This document shows positions 1 to 9,705 of a stretch of 64,000 nucleotides of DNA, piece after piece; the stretch's first letter is position 1, and each line of letters starts with the position of its first letter. The stretch is from assembly GCF_900188235.1 (NCBI RefSeq), contig NZ_FZNT01000007.1:125022-189021 (forward strand), written 5' to 3'. Made by a program: the position numbers and the translations under genes. Under the pieces are notes generated by a model that was given only the letters and a program-made list of their open reading frames with translations, made no database searches and was not told where the DNA came from. Origin of the DNA: Lutibacter agarilyticus. Lineage in GTDB: Bacteria; Bacteroidota; Bacteroidia; Flavobacteriales; Flavobacteriaceae.

Positions 1-1
1 A

Positions 2-3000
2 ACAGGTGCTGCAACAATGACATTAGAATCTTGTGGTACCTATACAGAATTGGGTGCAACCGTTTCAGATTGTGAAACAGGTTTATCAGTGACTATCGGT
101 GGCGATACAGTTGATATGAGTACACCAGGTGTTTATACTGTAACTTACAATGTTACCGATACAGCAGGAAATGTCGCAACAGAAGTAACCAGAACCGTAA
201 CTGTTGAGGATACCACAAATCCAACCTTCACAGCCCCAGGCAACACAACAATATATACTACATCATCTAATACTTATGATGCCTCAATAGGAATAACAGG
301 TGATGTTTCAGACGAAGCAGATAACTGTTCAGCAGGTTTAGAAGCAACATATACAGATGTTGTTACAAATGGCGCCTGTTCAGGAAGTAAAATAATTACA
401 AGAACTTGGAGATTAGAAGATGCATCAGGTAATGTGACTACTCACAACCAAGTTATAACGGTATCCGATAATATACCACCAACAGTTACCGCACCAACCA
501 CAGTAGATTTAGAATGTGGAACAGATATCCCAGCCGCAGCAGTAAATATTACAGCATTCAATTTGATTGCAGGTGCATCTGCTAGTGATAATTCTACAAT
601 AGTAGCAGGTCTTAGTGTTTCATCAATAACAGGAGCTCTTATAGGCGATAATTGTAATGGAACCATTACAAGAACATATACAATTACAGATGATTGTGGC
701 AACGCAACTAGTATTGATCAAGTATTTACAATTACAGATAATACAGTACCAACATTTACGAGACCTGCAGATATTACCATTAATAAAACAAGTAATTGTA
801 CGTATGATGCCGGAGTTGGTTTTACTGTAGATGTAACCAATGAAACTGATAATTGTTCTTCAGGCTTAAATGCAACTTATGCTGATGTTATAAATAACAT
901 AAATCCTGGAAGTACAACAATAACAAGAACCTGGTCTTTAGTTGATAATTGTGGTAATGCCGCTGCAGACCAAGTACAAACAATTACAGTTTTAGATAAT
1001 ATTGCACCAGAAGCAAATTGTCAAAATATTACTGTAGCAGTTGATGAAGTATTTACACCTGCTATGATCAATAATAATTCAACAGATAATTGTGGGATTG
1101 AAACTTATAGTTTAAGTAAAACATCTTTTAATTGTTCTGAGGTAGGTGATCATACGGTAACATTAAAAGTGACTGACTATAATGGAAATACTGATACTTG
1201 CGATGCAGTAGTAACTGTAAACCCTACTGTGGTCAATGGTGGAGATATTACAGGACATAATTATTTTTCTAATGGAGATTCTGATGGACCAGAAGCAGAT
1301 ATTATAAACGTAACAGCTTGTCCGGAAAACGAAATTAAAAATGCATTATTAACACTGTCAGGAAATGATGGAATTGTAAACAGATGGGAATATTCTTACA
1401 ATAGTGGGGCAACTTGGTACCTAACAGAAAACAACCCAACACAATTTTCATATGTTGATGCTACCACCAAAACAGCGATAAGATATACAGATATTGTAAA
1501 AACGACCATTTTTAGAGTGAGATTAGATGTTGGTTCGTGTGTAGGTTATTCTGCAGGTGCTTTGGTAAATGTAATACCGCCCGATGTTGTGCCTTCGGTA
1601 GATTTTGATACGGCTCATATATGTATTGGAGAAGTAATTAATGTGGCTGCAACTAGTGAATACGCCAATAATATTTTATTAGATGAAGGAGGTTTATTCA
1701 ACCAAGCAAATCCTGAAGATTGGATTTTAAATGGCGTTCCAGGTGTTAAATTTCCGGCAAATGCAGATAATGGAGAGCCTAATATTTGGGCAGAAACAAA
1801 TGGCCCTAAAACGCTTTCAGGAATTACTTATGACACTTCAGATAATACAAAATTTGCTATTGCATATGGAAATCCTTATGGAATAAAAACGGGGCCTGGA
1901 AATACTACGTGGTATGAAACTTATACTACCATGGAAACACCTATTTTTAATTCAGTAGGTTTAGAAGAATTGTTTTTAGTATTTGATCAGGCCTATTATT
2001 TAGAGGCTGGAGCATTCATTAAAATTGAAATTTCAGTTGATGGCGGAGTTACGTACCCTCCAGAAATTAACCCGTTAGATCCAGGGTATAACTCAGTAAC
2101 AGATGCTGCTCATAATTACACAGGTCCAAGTACTTCTGGGGCAGGTACCCATAATGGTGGTTTTGTTCACACATTGATTGATTTGAATGGTTATATTGGG
2201 CAATCAAATCTAAGAGTGAAGTTTACTTTTGAGAGTGGAGGAACAACAAATAGCGCTTGGGCAATTGATAATATTTCGGTACCAGACAGGCATGTTGATG
2301 AAGTTATTGAGTGGACTGATGAGTTTGGAAACGTGATAAATTATGGTTTTACAGCATCAATTACACCTGTAACACCAGGTTATCAACATATTGGAGCAAC
2401 GTCTTTAATTGACCAATGTAGAAGTGTAGATGATATTGGTACGCAACGAATAGAAGTATATGTTGATTATGCCTACGCAGGAAGTGATCTTGTTAGTAAT
2501 ACAGTAGCTGGTGAATGTGGAGAAACATCGGTAATTTTAAATGCCTATGACAATGCAAAAACATCCAATGAAAATAAATTTGAAGGTGCGTGGGATTACA
2601 GTAGTGTCTTTACGGCAACAGATACACCAGGAAGTGTTTATGCAGGTATGTCTGGAACTTTTGAAGGTACTTGGACAGCAGTTTCAAATACAGATTGTAC
2701 AGGTGTTTCTAGTTTGTTAGATGTTGAATTTAGTGATATCCATGATCCAAAATCAACATTTACAGGTGAAGCAGGAAATTATACACTAACATGGACAGCC
2801 GTTCGTACTTATACAGACACCAATGGAAATCAAGCTCAAAAAGTGTGTAGTGATGATGTTAATGTAACAATCACCAACTGTTCCGGTATTAATTTTGATG
2901 GTGATAACGATTATGTTGATTTCAAAAACACAAATTATAACTTAACGAATCAACCATTTAGTATAGAATCTTGGGTAAAATCTAATCAAGAAAATAGTAA

Positions 3001-5608
3001 TATTCAAACTATTTTTTCTAAAAGAGATGCTAACAATCTAGGAGCCTCTGGGTACGATTTGAGGCTGGTAAATAATATAATTTCATTTAATTATATAAAT
3101 ATTACAGGTGGTAGTATTACTTCTCCTTATGCGATTTCAACAGACAGATGGTATCATATAGCTGTTACTTTTGATGGTGGTATTTATAAATTATATATTG
3201 ATGGAATAGAAGTGGTAAGTAAAAATGGACAAGCTCTAAATGACACATCAGGTAGTAATTACGATTGTATGTTAGGTGCTATGGATGATGTTGACAATAC
3301 GACTCCGTATAGTAACGCAGCAAACCATTTCAATGGTTGGATGGACGAATTTAGGGTATGGAATAAAGCGCTTACTCCAGAGCAATTGCATATCATGATG
3401 AATCAAGAAATAGAGGAAACGGGAATAGATGAAGTTAAGGGGGTTACCTTACCAATAAAGATTAATGGATTGTCTTGGTCTGATTTAGGTGGTTATTATA
3501 AAATGGATGCGGCTTGTGGTTTTTTAACAACTTCAAAAGGTGCTATTCATGGGAAACTAAGAAATATTAATAACAACTTAGAAGAAACAGCACCTGTACC
3601 TTACACATCAGCAAACAACGGAGATTGGGACACAATGAGTGCTTGGACACAGCCAGTTGTTTGGGACGCTCCTAATAGTGTGGGTGTTGATGGTAGTACT
3701 TTAATAGATTGGAATATAGTTGAAACTTCTCATAATATAACTGTAAATAGAGATTTAACCTTGTTGGGGTTGGTTTCAAAAGCAGGTGAAATAACAGTAA
3801 ATGGAAGTACAAACCCAGATGGAACAGGTACGGGTAATATGCTTTGGATAACACATTATTTAGAATTAGATGGTGTAATTGACTTTGAAGGTGAGTCACA
3901 ATTCTTACAAAAAAGGTATACACCAGATCAAGAGAGTGAAAGTATTTTAGATGCGGATAGTGGTGGTTATATTGAACGTGATCAGCAGGGAACAGCAAAT
4001 AGTTTTAATTACAATTATTGGTCTTCTACAGTTGGACCTATAAGTGGAGATATTTCAGCTAGAGGATCAGGTATTCCAAGTACAAATAATAGCCATTCAG
4101 TAGTTGGGTTTTTACAAGATGGAACAACACCATCGTCTCCAGCAGCATTAAGCTATAATTGGCCTTATACATGGGCAGATGCTTATTCAGGGTTCCCTAA
4201 AAGGCTAAGTTCTTATTGGTTGTATACCTTTAATGGTACATCTGATGATTATTGGTCTTGGAAATCAATTAGTGAAAATACACCAATTTTAGCTGGTGAA
4301 GGTTACACAATGAAAGGTACTTCTGGATCTGTGTCAATTACAACACTTCAGAATTATGTGTTTAAAGGAAAACCATATAATGGAGATTTTACATTGCCAA
4401 TAGCAAAAGATAACGACCGACTTATTGGGAATCCTTACCCATCAGCTATGGATGCCGATGAATTTATAAAAGACAATATTAAAGCAACAATTAACGGTAT
4501 AGCTGGTAGGAATACTAAAAATATTTTTAATGGAGCCCTTTATTATTGGGATCATTTTGGGCAAATTAACACACATATATTAAGAGAGTATGTGGGTGGT
4601 TATGCTACGTATACTTTAATGGGAGGTGCAAAAGCAATTTCAAATGATATTAGAATAAACAATAATAATGCAACAGGTACTAAAGTTCCAGGGCAGTATA
4701 TTCCGTTAAATCAAGGTTTTTTTGTAATTGCAGCACTTGATAACGACTTAAGTAACACAACAACTACTGTAGATGGAGGTGATATTGTATTTAAAAATAG
4801 TCAACGTGTATTTATAAAAGAAGGTGTTGGAAGTTCTGTATTTATGAAAAGTACCAAAGCTAAAACTGAAAATGTAAAATCTAACGATAAACAACAAGAT
4901 GGACGTTCAAAAATTTGGTTAATGTTTGATTCTCCAAAAGGATATCACCGTCAGTTGTTAGTTGGTGCTGATGAAAATACAACAAATAATTTTGATATTG
5001 GATATGATGGTCTGATTGCAGATGTTGGTAGCGAAGATATGTTTTGGATGATTGATGAGGCTAAATTTGTAATACAAGGAGTTCCTAATTTTAATAAAGA
5101 TCAAGAATTTCCACTAGGAATTAAAGTTGCAGAAACTGGTTTGGTGCGAATTAAAATTGATGAACTTCAAAATGTAGATAGTAATGTTCAAATGTATATT
5201 AAAGATAATGCTACGCTAAGATTTCAAAAAATTAATAACAAGCCGTTTGAACTTTATTTAGATTCAGGTGAATATTTAGATCGTTTTTCTTTAGTATTTT
5301 CACCTCGAAAAGAATCTGAGGTAATCTTTAAGGATGAAAAAGTAATGGGGGTTGAGGTTGATGTTTTAGAAAAAAACATTCAAGTATTCATGAGTAATGA
5401 AACTTCTGAGATTAAAATAATAAGAGCAAAAGAGATAGAACTTAAAAGTATTGGTCTGTATACTATTTTAGGTCAAAAGGTAAAATACTATAATAAGAAC
5501 TTGAACTATCCTAGTATTACTTTACCAGTAAATTTAGCTGCAGGTATTTACTTTGTTCAAATTAATTCTACAGTTGGAATGATTAGTAAAAAAATTGTAA
5601 TTGAGTAA
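2..5608 (+). CDS. Giant T9SS-secreted multidomain surface protein, 5' partial
   Basis: The frame is open to the first base of the window, so the start lies upstream and the protein is longer than the 1863 residues counted from the first ATG (17). Residues about 1-410 are repeated Ig/HYR-like modules, recognisable by recurring D-N-x-x-P-T and T-D-x-x-G-N signatures. The middle is less recognisable. A LamG/concanavalin-like module lies at about 955-1120 (NFDGDNDYVDF start, WYHIAVTFDG, FNGWMDEFRVWNKAL). The last 60 residues (GLYTILGQKV, LAAGIYFVQI, SKKIVIE) match the type A C-terminal sorting domain of the type IX secretion system. The protein is therefore expected to cross the outer membrane and end up on the surface or be released. 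Adhesion or polysaccharide binding is inferred from the modules, not shown. The DUF4382 lipoprotein follows 37 bases downstream. Confidence 0.9.
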   Translation, partial: TGAATMTLESCGTYTELGATVSDCETGLSVTIGGDTVDMSTPGVYTVTYNVTDTAGNVATEVTRTVTVEDTTNPTFTAPGNTTIYTTSSNTYDASIGITGDVSDEADNCSAGLEATYTDVVTNGACSGSKIITRTWRLEDASGNVTTHNQVITVSDNIPPTVTAPTTVDLECGTDIPAAAVNITAFNLIAGASASDNSTIVAGLSVSSITGALIGDNCNGTITRTYTITDDCGNATSIDQVFTITDNTVPTFTRPADITINKTSNCTYDAGVGFTVDVTNETDNCSSGLNATYADVINNINPGSTTITRTWSLVDNCGNAAADQVQTITVLDNIAPEANCQNITVAVDEVFTPAMINNNSTDNCGIETYSLSKTSFNCSEVGDHTVTLKVTDYNGNTDTCDAVVTVNPTVVNGGDITGHNYFSNGDSDGPEADIINVTACPENEIKNALLTLSGNDGIVNRWEYSYNSGATWYLTENNPTQFSYVDATTKTAIRYTDIVKTTIFRVRLDVGSCVGYSAGALVNVIPPDVVPSVDFDTAHICIGEVINVAATSEYANNILLDEGGLFNQANPEDWILNGVPGVKFPANADNGEPNIWAETNGPKTLSGITYDTSDNTKFAIAYGNPYGIKTGPGNTTWYETYTTMETPIFNSVGLEELFLVFDQAYYLEAGAFIKIEISVDGGVTYPPEINPLDPGYNSVTDAAHNYTGPSTSGAGTHNGGFVHTLIDLNGYIGQSNLRVKFTFESGGTTNSAWAIDNISVPDRHVDEVIEWTDEFGNVINYGFTASITPVTPGYQHIGATSLIDQCRSVDDIGTQRIEVYVDYAYAGSDLVSNTVAGECGETSVILNAYDNAKTSNENKFEGAWDYSSVFTATDTPGSVYAGMSGTFEGTWTAVSNTDCTGVSSLLDVEFSDIHDPKSTFTGEAGNYTLTWTAVRTYTDTNGNQAQKVCSDDVNVTITNCSGINFDGDNDYVDFKNTNYNLTNQPFSIESWVKSNQENSNIQTIFSKRDANNLGASGYDLRLVNNIISFNYINITGGSITSPYAISTDRWYHIAVTFDGGIYKLYIDGIEVVSKNGQALNDTSGSNYDCMLGAMDDVDNTTPYSNAANHFNGWMDEFRVWNKALTPEQLHIMMNQEIEETGIDEVKGVTLPIKINGLSWSDLGGYYKMDAACGFLTTSKGAIHGKLRNINNNLEETAPVPYTSANNGDWDTMSAWTQPVVWDAPNSVGVDGSTLIDWNIVETSHNITVNRDLTLLGLVSKAGEITVNGSTNPDGTGTGNMLWITHYLELDGVIDFEGESQFLQKRYTPDQESESILDADSGGYIERDQQGTANSFNYNYWSSTVGPISGDISARGSGIPSTNNSHSVVGFLQDGTTPSSPAALSYNWPYTWADAYSGFPKRLSSYWLYTFNGTSDDYWSWKSISENTPILAGEGYTMKGTSGSVSITTLQNYVFKGKPYNGDFTLPIAKDNDRLIGNPYPSAMDADEFIKDNIKATINGIAGRNTKNIFNGALYYWDHFGQINTHILREYVGGYATYTLMGGAKAISNDIRINNNNATGTKVPGQYIPLNQGFFVIAALDNDLSNTTTTVDGGDIVFKNSQRVFIKEGVGSSVFMKSTKAKTENVKSNDKQQDGRSKIWLMFDSPKGYHRQLLVGADENTTNNFDIGYDGLIADVGSEDMFWMIDEAKFVIQGVPNFNKDQEFPLGIKVAETGLVRIKIDELQNVDSNVQMYIKDNATLRFQKINNKPFELYLDSGEYLDRFSLVFSPRKESEVIFKDEKVMGVEVDVLEKNIQVFMSNETSEIKIIRAKEIELKSIGLYTILGQKVKYYNKNLNYPSITLPVNLAAGIYFVQINSTVGMISKKIVIE

Positions 5609-5645
5609 AATAAAGAAGAATGCGTTTAATTTAAAATAGTTAAAG

Positions 5646-6509
5646 ATGAAAAACTTTTTTTATGGAATAATAACTTTGTTAATGGTTTTTACCTTTCAAA
5701 GTTGTAATAATGACAACAGTGATGCAATTGATAAAACAGCAAGAATTAAACTAAAACTAGTAGATGCACCTGGTGATTACTTGGAAGTTAATGTTGAAAT
5801 TATGGATGTTCAATACAATAGTTCTGAAGATGAAGCAGGTTGGAGAAGTTTAGGAAAGGAGAGTGATTATCCAATCAACGTTGATTTAACTGAACTTACT
5901 GCTGGTAATAGTTTAATATTAGCTGATACAATTATTCCTTCAGGAATGATGAATCAAATTAGATTGGTATTAAGTGATAATAATAATTTGGTTTATGAAG
6001 ATGAAGAAGGAATTGAGCAGGAAACTCATTTAGATACGCCAAGTGCTCAGCAATCAGGCTTGAAATTAAAATTGAACGAAGAATTAGAACCAGGTTATTC
6101 GTATACTTTTATTCTTGATTGGGATGTTCAAAAGTCAATAGTTAAAGCGGGTAATTCTGGAAAGTATAATTTAAAACCTGTAATAAGAGTAAATGCTGAA
6201 GTGAATTCAGGATCTATTATGGGGAAAGTTGAAGGCGATTTAACTAATGATGAAGTTGATAATCCTATTGCTTTAGGTAATGCTAAAGTTGAAATTTATA
6301 AAACTCCAATTCTTGAAGGAGATGAATCAATAGCTTCAACGTATACAAATGAAAACGGAGAATTTAAATTTGTTGGTTTAAATGCAGTTAATTACATCTT
6401 AGAAATTAAAGCAGAGGGCTATACGGAGTATGAGTCTGAAACTTCTATTCTAGTTACAGTAGGAGAGTTAAATGATATAGGAACTATTAAATTAACTAAA
6501 CAAGAATAG
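5646..6509 (+). CDS. DUF4382 lipoprotein with C-terminal carboxypeptidase-regulatory-like domain
   Basis: A 287-residue protein with a lipoprotein signal ending FTFQSC (Cys20). Residues about 30-175 resemble DUF4382 (ARIKLKLVDAPGDY near the start, then a predicted beta-rich fold). Residues about 190-285 look like a carboxypeptidase-regulatory or SpaA-like beta-sandwich (GSIMGKVEGDL, then TNENGEFKFVGL and YILEIKAEGY). Such proteins are usually anchored in the outer membrane or periplasm of Bacteroidota, and their function is unknown. It follows the giant surface protein by 37 bases and is probably co-transcribed with it. A strong hairpin terminator lies about 70 bases downstream. Confidence 0.85.
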   Translation: MKNFFYGIITLLMVFTFQSCNNDNSDAIDKTARIKLKLVDAPGDYLEVNVEIMDVQYNSSEDEAGWRSLGKESDYPINVDLTELTAGNSLILADTIIPSGMMNQIRLVLSDNNNLVYEDEEGIEQETHLDTPSAQQSGLKLKLNEELEPGYSYTFILDWDVQKSIVKAGNSGKYNLKPVIRVNAEVNSGSIMGKVEGDLTNDEVDNPIALGNAKVEIYKTPILEGDESIASTYTNENGEFKFVGLNAVNYILEIKAEGYTEYESETSILVTVGELNDIGTIKLTKQE

Positions 6510-6578
6510 TATACAACTTGTTTATATAATAATGTTATAAGTAGATTCAAAGTTTAGGAAACGAATCAACATTGAAAT

Positions 6579-6628
6579 ATATACGAAAAAAAACGGTTTA
6601 GTTTCGTCTAAACCGTTTTTTCGTATAT
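6579..6628 (+). terminator. Rho-independent terminator after the DUF4382 gene
   Basis: A long perfect inverted repeat: ATATACG, an A run and CGGTTTAG on the left arm, loop TTTCGT (6602-6607), and CTAAACCG, a T run and CGTATAT on the right arm. The A run before and T run after the GC core make it usable on both strands. It separates the surface-protein pair from the CYTH gene. Confidence 0.85.
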
Positions 6629-6645
6629 AATTATTTAAATCAGCC

Positions 6646-6653
6646 TATCTTTG
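6646..6653 (+). promoter_or_regulatory. Bacteroidota -7 box (TATCTTTG) before the CYTH gene
   Basis: TATCTTTG fits the Bacteroidota sigma-A -7 consensus TAnnTTTG. It lies just after the upstream terminator and 80 bases before the CYTH start codon. No clear TTG at -33 was seen, so this rests on the -7 motif and position alone. Confidence 0.5.
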
Positions 6654-6732
6654 TCTACAAGAAGAAAATAACAATTTTTCAAAAAAATGAACACATATCT
6701 GATTGGTGAAATTTGAAATGTTAACTTAAAAT

Positions 6733-7203
6733 ATGGCTCAGGAAATAGAAAGAAAATTTTTAGTAAAAAGCGATGTTTTTAAAGCTAAATCATTTAAAAA
6801 CACAAAAATAGTACAAGGCTTTTTATCAACAGTTCCAGAAAGAACAGTACGCGTTAGAATTAAAGATGATAAAGGTTTTATAACTGTAAAGGGAATTTCA
6901 AATCAATCTGGAACATCTCGTTATGAATGGGAAAAAGAAATCTCGGTTGAAGATGCTGTAGATTTATTAAAAATTAGCGAACCTGGTGTAATTGAAAAAA
7001 CTAGATTTCATGTGAAATCAGGAAATCATATTTTTGAAGTAGATGAATTTTATGGAACTAATGAAGGTTTAATAGTTGCTGAAATTGAGTTGGATTCAGA
7101 AGGTCAAAGCTTTTTAAAGCCAGTTTGGTTAGGTGAGGAAGTTACAGGACAGGTGAAATATTTCAACTCCATGTTAATGAAAACACCATTCAAAAACTGG
7201 TAG
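6733..7203 (+). CDS. CYTH domain protein (triphosphate tunnel metalloenzyme)
   Basis: A 156-residue protein that starts with the CYTH hallmark EIERKFL at residues 4-10. It carries alternating charged strands typical of the eight-stranded tunnel (RVRIKDDKGFITVKG, RYEWEKEI, VIEKTRFHV, FEVDEFYG, IVAEIELDSE). The family hydrolyses inorganic triphosphate or related phosphoanhydrides with Mg or Mn, and some members are adenylate cyclases or thiamine triphosphatases. Short single-domain bacterial forms are usually inorganic triphosphatases, but substrate cannot be decided from sequence. It is monocistronic, between two hairpin terminators. Confidence 0.88.
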   Translation: MAQEIERKFLVKSDVFKAKSFKNTKIVQGFLSTVPERTVRVRIKDDKGFITVKGISNQSGTSRYEWEKEISVEDAVDLLKISEPGVIEKTRFHVKSGNHIFEVDEFYGTNEGLIVAEIELDSEGQSFLKPVWLGEEVTGQVKYFNSMLMKTPFKNW

Positions 7204-7232
7204 TATTTTAATGTGAATAATTAAGAAAACAA

Positions 7233-7268
7233 AAAAAACTCAGGATTGAATTCAATCCTGAGTTTTTT
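7233..7268. terminator. Perfectly palindromic bidirectional terminator
   Basis: AAAAAACTCAGGATTGAA followed directly by TTCAATCCTGAGTTTTTT, symmetric about 7250/7251. It sits between the convergent CYTH (+) and YceI-like (-) genes and can serve both. Confidence 0.88.
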
Positions 7269-7312
7269 GAAACGTATACACTTTATGGAGTACTGCTCCA
7301 ATAAATGATGTT

Positions 7313-7939
7313 TTAGTTATTTTTTAAGTAAGTAACTACTTCAATTTTCACATCGCTCCAAGTTTTAGAAACACCGTCGCTTCCTTTGTGTAAATCAAAA
7401 CAAACTACATTTAAAGCTTCTAACGCAGCTTGAGCCTTCCAGTTATCTAAATTCATGATGCCTTCAATGCTAGCCATTTGACCGTCAATTACGTATGTAA
7501 TTGGTAAAACTTGAGAAATGCCGTTCATTGTAATATCAGCAGTACCAGAGGTTTCATTTGTAAAATGAAGTGTACCTTTAATTTCAGTAGTGTTTTCCAT
7601 AGTGCCAAAAAAGAATTTTTTAAGCTTTCCATCTCTAATGGTGTCTTTAGTAAACAAACTGCTCACCGGAATACTAAATTTTAAACCATCAAGTGCTTCT
7701 TTTACAGAGTTTGCATTTTTAGTATTTTCAATTGTAAACTTTGTAAACTGTCCTTTTACAGGTACTTTATCGGTTGTTTTATAAGCTGTAAAGTTTATAG
7801 TTGTAGTTGAAGGCTCAATTGAGTAAGTGTTTTTAGTACTATTTTCTTTTTTAATTTCTTCCTTTTTTTTATCATTTCCACAGGAAATAATACTAAAGGC
7901 AGAAACAATTAATAAACTGAATAAAAGTGTTTTTTTCAT
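7313..7939 (-). CDS. YceI-like domain lipoprotein
   Basis: A 208-residue protein with a lipoprotein signal ending SIISC (Cys20), then a Lys-rich linker and a YceI-like lipocalin domain (YSIEPSTTTINFTAYKTTDK, then FTIENT, LKFSIPVSSLFTKDTIRDGKLKKFFF in two parts). YceI domains bind polyisoprenoid-type lipids in a beta-barrel. The final strand pattern (WSDVKIEVVTYLK) is also typical. It is the last gene of the leftward operon and lies 13 bases after the acyl-CoA-binding protein, so a role in lipid handling is a reasonable inference only. Confidence 0.85.
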   Translation of the reverse strand: MKKTLLFSLLIVSAFSIISCGNDKKKEEIKKENSTKNTYSIEPSTTTINFTAYKTTDKVPVKGQFTKFTIENTKNANSVKEALDGLKFSIPVSSLFTKDTIRDGKLKKFFFGTMENTTEIKGTLHFTNETSGTADITMNGISQVLPITYVIDGQMASIEGIMNLDNWKAQAALEALNVVCFDLHKGSDGVSKTWSDVKIEVVTYLKNN

Positions 7940-7952
7940 AATAGTATAGTAG

Positions 7953-8213
7953 TTATTTTAGATGTTTATTTACAAGTTTTATGTACGCTTTTTTTGCTTC
8001 TTTTTCAGTTAAGTGATTTAATTGAAACCAAGCATTGAGTTTAAAAGCATTTCTTAATTCAACATTTCCAGAAGGTTGCATGTAATTACTCCCTTTTGTT
8101 GCTTGTTTATAATAGGCATAAAATTGAAGCATTATGTCTGGAGGGAGTTTTATCGTAGTTTCAGATGCAATTTTATATGCTTCTTCAAACTTTTTGTCTA
8201 AATTATTTCCCAT
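7953..8213 (-). CDS. Acyl-CoA-binding protein (ACBP)
   Basis: An 86-residue protein matching the whole ACBP family in length and in its key patches: FEEAYKIA in helix 1, LPPDIMLQFYAYYKQATKG in helix 2, KLNAWFQL in helix 3 and AKKAYIKLV in helix 4. The Tyr and Lys residues that contact the CoA phosphate in eukaryotic ACBP appear conserved. The family binds long-chain acyl-CoA esters in the cytosol. It is common in eukaryotes and patchy in bacteria. Here it lies 20 bases downstream of psd in a phospholipid operon, which supports a role in supplying acyl chains. Confidence 0.92.
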   Translation of the reverse strand: MGNNLDKKFEEAYKIASETTIKLPPDIMLQFYAYYKQATKGSNYMQPSGNVELRNAFKLNAWFQLNHLTEKEAKKAYIKLVNKHLK

Positions 8214-8233
8214 AATGTCTATAAAATTAAATT

Positions 8234-8884
8234 TTACAGCGTAGCAATAATTTGTTCTCCGCCTTTAACCTTATCATTTAGCTGAACGTTTATGTTTGTA
8301 TTTAACGGTAAAAATAAATCGACTCTTGAGCCAAATTTTATAAAACCTGCATCACTTCCTTGAATTACTTCCATTGAAGGTTTTGCGTAATTTACAATCC
8401 GTTTTGCAAGTGCCCCTGCAATTTGTCGATATAAAATTTCTCCAATTTCAGGGTTTTCAACAACAATAGTGGTTCGTTCATTTTCTTCGGAAGCCTTTGG
8501 ATGCCATGCAACCAAATATTTTCCTGGGTGATATTTACTAAAATTAACCTTTCCGCTAATAGGATATCTTGTAACGTGCACATTTAAAGGCGACATAAAA
8601 ATAGATACCTGTAAACGTTTATCTTTAAAATATTCTTTTTCAAAAACTTCTTCAATAACAACAACTTTACCATCAACAGGAGCCATAATATGGTGATTGT
8701 TTTGAACGGTGTTTCTTTTTGGGTTTCTAAAAAATTGTAAAATAATGATATAGAAAATTAATAATATGGCAGCTAATGCTTTGTTAACCCAAAATATAGA
8801 AACGAAATTTTCAATAGCAATAATGCCTAACCCTACAAAAAATGTAGCAAATAAAATTATTTTATAACCTTCTTTATGAAACAT
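8234..8884 (-). CDS. psd: Phosphatidylserine decarboxylase proenzyme (short Psd type)
   Basis: A 216-residue membrane-associated enzyme that converts phosphatidylserine to phosphatidylethanolamine. It has two N-terminal hydrophobic stretches (residues about 10-50), a PVDGKVV motif, a FMSPLNVHVTRYP motif, and a C-terminal FGSRVD sequence. In this family cleavage between Gly185 and Ser186 of that motif makes the pyruvoyl cofactor on the alpha chain. Its length fits the short, archaeal-like PSD subfamily seen in Bacteroidota. It starts 2 bases after the cdsA stop, so the two are translationally close. CdsA makes the CDP-diacylglycerol precursor of the same pathway. Confidence 0.93.
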   Translation of the reverse strand: MFHKEGYKIILFATFFVGLGIIAIENFVSIFWVNKALAAILLIFYIIILQFFRNPKRNTVQNNHHIMAPVDGKVVVIEEVFEKEYFKDKRLQVSIFMSPLNVHVTRYPISGKVNFSKYHPGKYLVAWHPKASEENERTTIVVENPEIGEILYRQIAGALAKRIVNYAKPSMEVIQGSDAGFIKFGSRVDLFLPLNTNINVQLNDKVKGGEQIIATL

Positions 8885-8886
8885 AA

Positions 8887-9702
8887 TTATTGAACAAATT
8901 GTAAATAAATAAATATAAATGGGGCAGCAAATATAACACTATCAAATCTATCTAAAAAACCTCCGTGCCCAGGAATAAAGTTGCTACTGTCTTTTACACC
9001 TGCTTGGCGTTTAAACATAGATTCTATTAAATCGCCCAATACACCAAAGATACTAACTATTCCAGCAATTACAATCCATTGAATTAAAGATAGTGTTGTA
9101 AATTGATTGGCTAGTATAAAACTTACTGTAAATGTAAAAACCATTCCACCTATAAAACCTTCAATAGTTTTGTTTGGTGAAATACGTTCTAAAAGTTTGT
9201 GCTTACCAAAATTTTTACCAACTAAATATGCAAACGTATCATTAGTCCATATCAAAATAAAAACACCTAATATGGTAGTATTTATATAGCTGTACTTTGT
9301 ATTTAAAAAAGGAATTTGAACCATTAAAGTAAAAGGAACAACAATATATATAATCGATAAAAAAATCTTACCTAAATGGCTAATTACTTCTTCTTTTTTT
9401 GCAAATAAAATGGAAGCGAATGAAATAAAAATAGTTAAAAACAAAGCTACACCTACATACTCAAAAATTATTTTTGAAGGAATATCTTCAACGTTTAAAA
9501 TATTACCAAAAATAAAAAGTAGTACTCCAATTGTATAGGCGAAAACGCTTTTTAATTGAATCATTTTTTGAAATTCGTACAAACAGAATAGCATTAAAAT
9601 AAAAAACAAGCCTATAAAAGTAATTTTACTAAATAAGATTGAAAATATTAAAACACTTACAAAAACTAACCCTGAAAGTGCACGTTTAGAAATTTTTCTC
9701 AT
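8887..9702 (-). CDS. cdsA: Phosphatidate cytidylyltransferase
   Basis: A 271-residue polytopic membrane enzyme that makes CDP-diacylglycerol from CTP and phosphatidic acid, the branch point of phospholipid synthesis. About eight hydrophobic segments are visible. The C-terminal third carries the CTP_transf_1 signature: SPNKTIEGFIGG, then GDLIESMFKRQAGVKDSS, ending PGHGGFLDRFDS with the catalytic Asp residues. It sits between the LUD gene (3-base gap) and psd (2-base gap), so the operon link to phospholipid synthesis is direct. Confidence 0.95.
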   Translation of the reverse strand: MRKISKRALSGLVFVSVLIFSILFSKITFIGLFFILMLFCLYEFQKMIQLKSVFAYTIGVLLFIFGNILNVEDIPSKIIFEYVGVALFLTIFISFASILFAKKEEVISHLGKIFLSIIYIVVPFTLMVQIPFLNTKYSYINTTILGVFILIWTNDTFAYLVGKNFGKHKLLERISPNKTIEGFIGGMVFTFTVSFILANQFTTLSLIQWIVIAGIVSIFGVLGDLIESMFKRQAGVKDSSNFIPGHGGFLDRFDSVIFAAPFIFIYLQFVQ

Positions 9703-9705
9703 AAA

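Noticed and set aside
3672-3998. Minus-strand frame of 108 codons inside the giant surface protein
   Set aside because: It lies wholly inside a long well-supported gene, has a low-complexity His/Tyr/Leu-rich composition and no family match.
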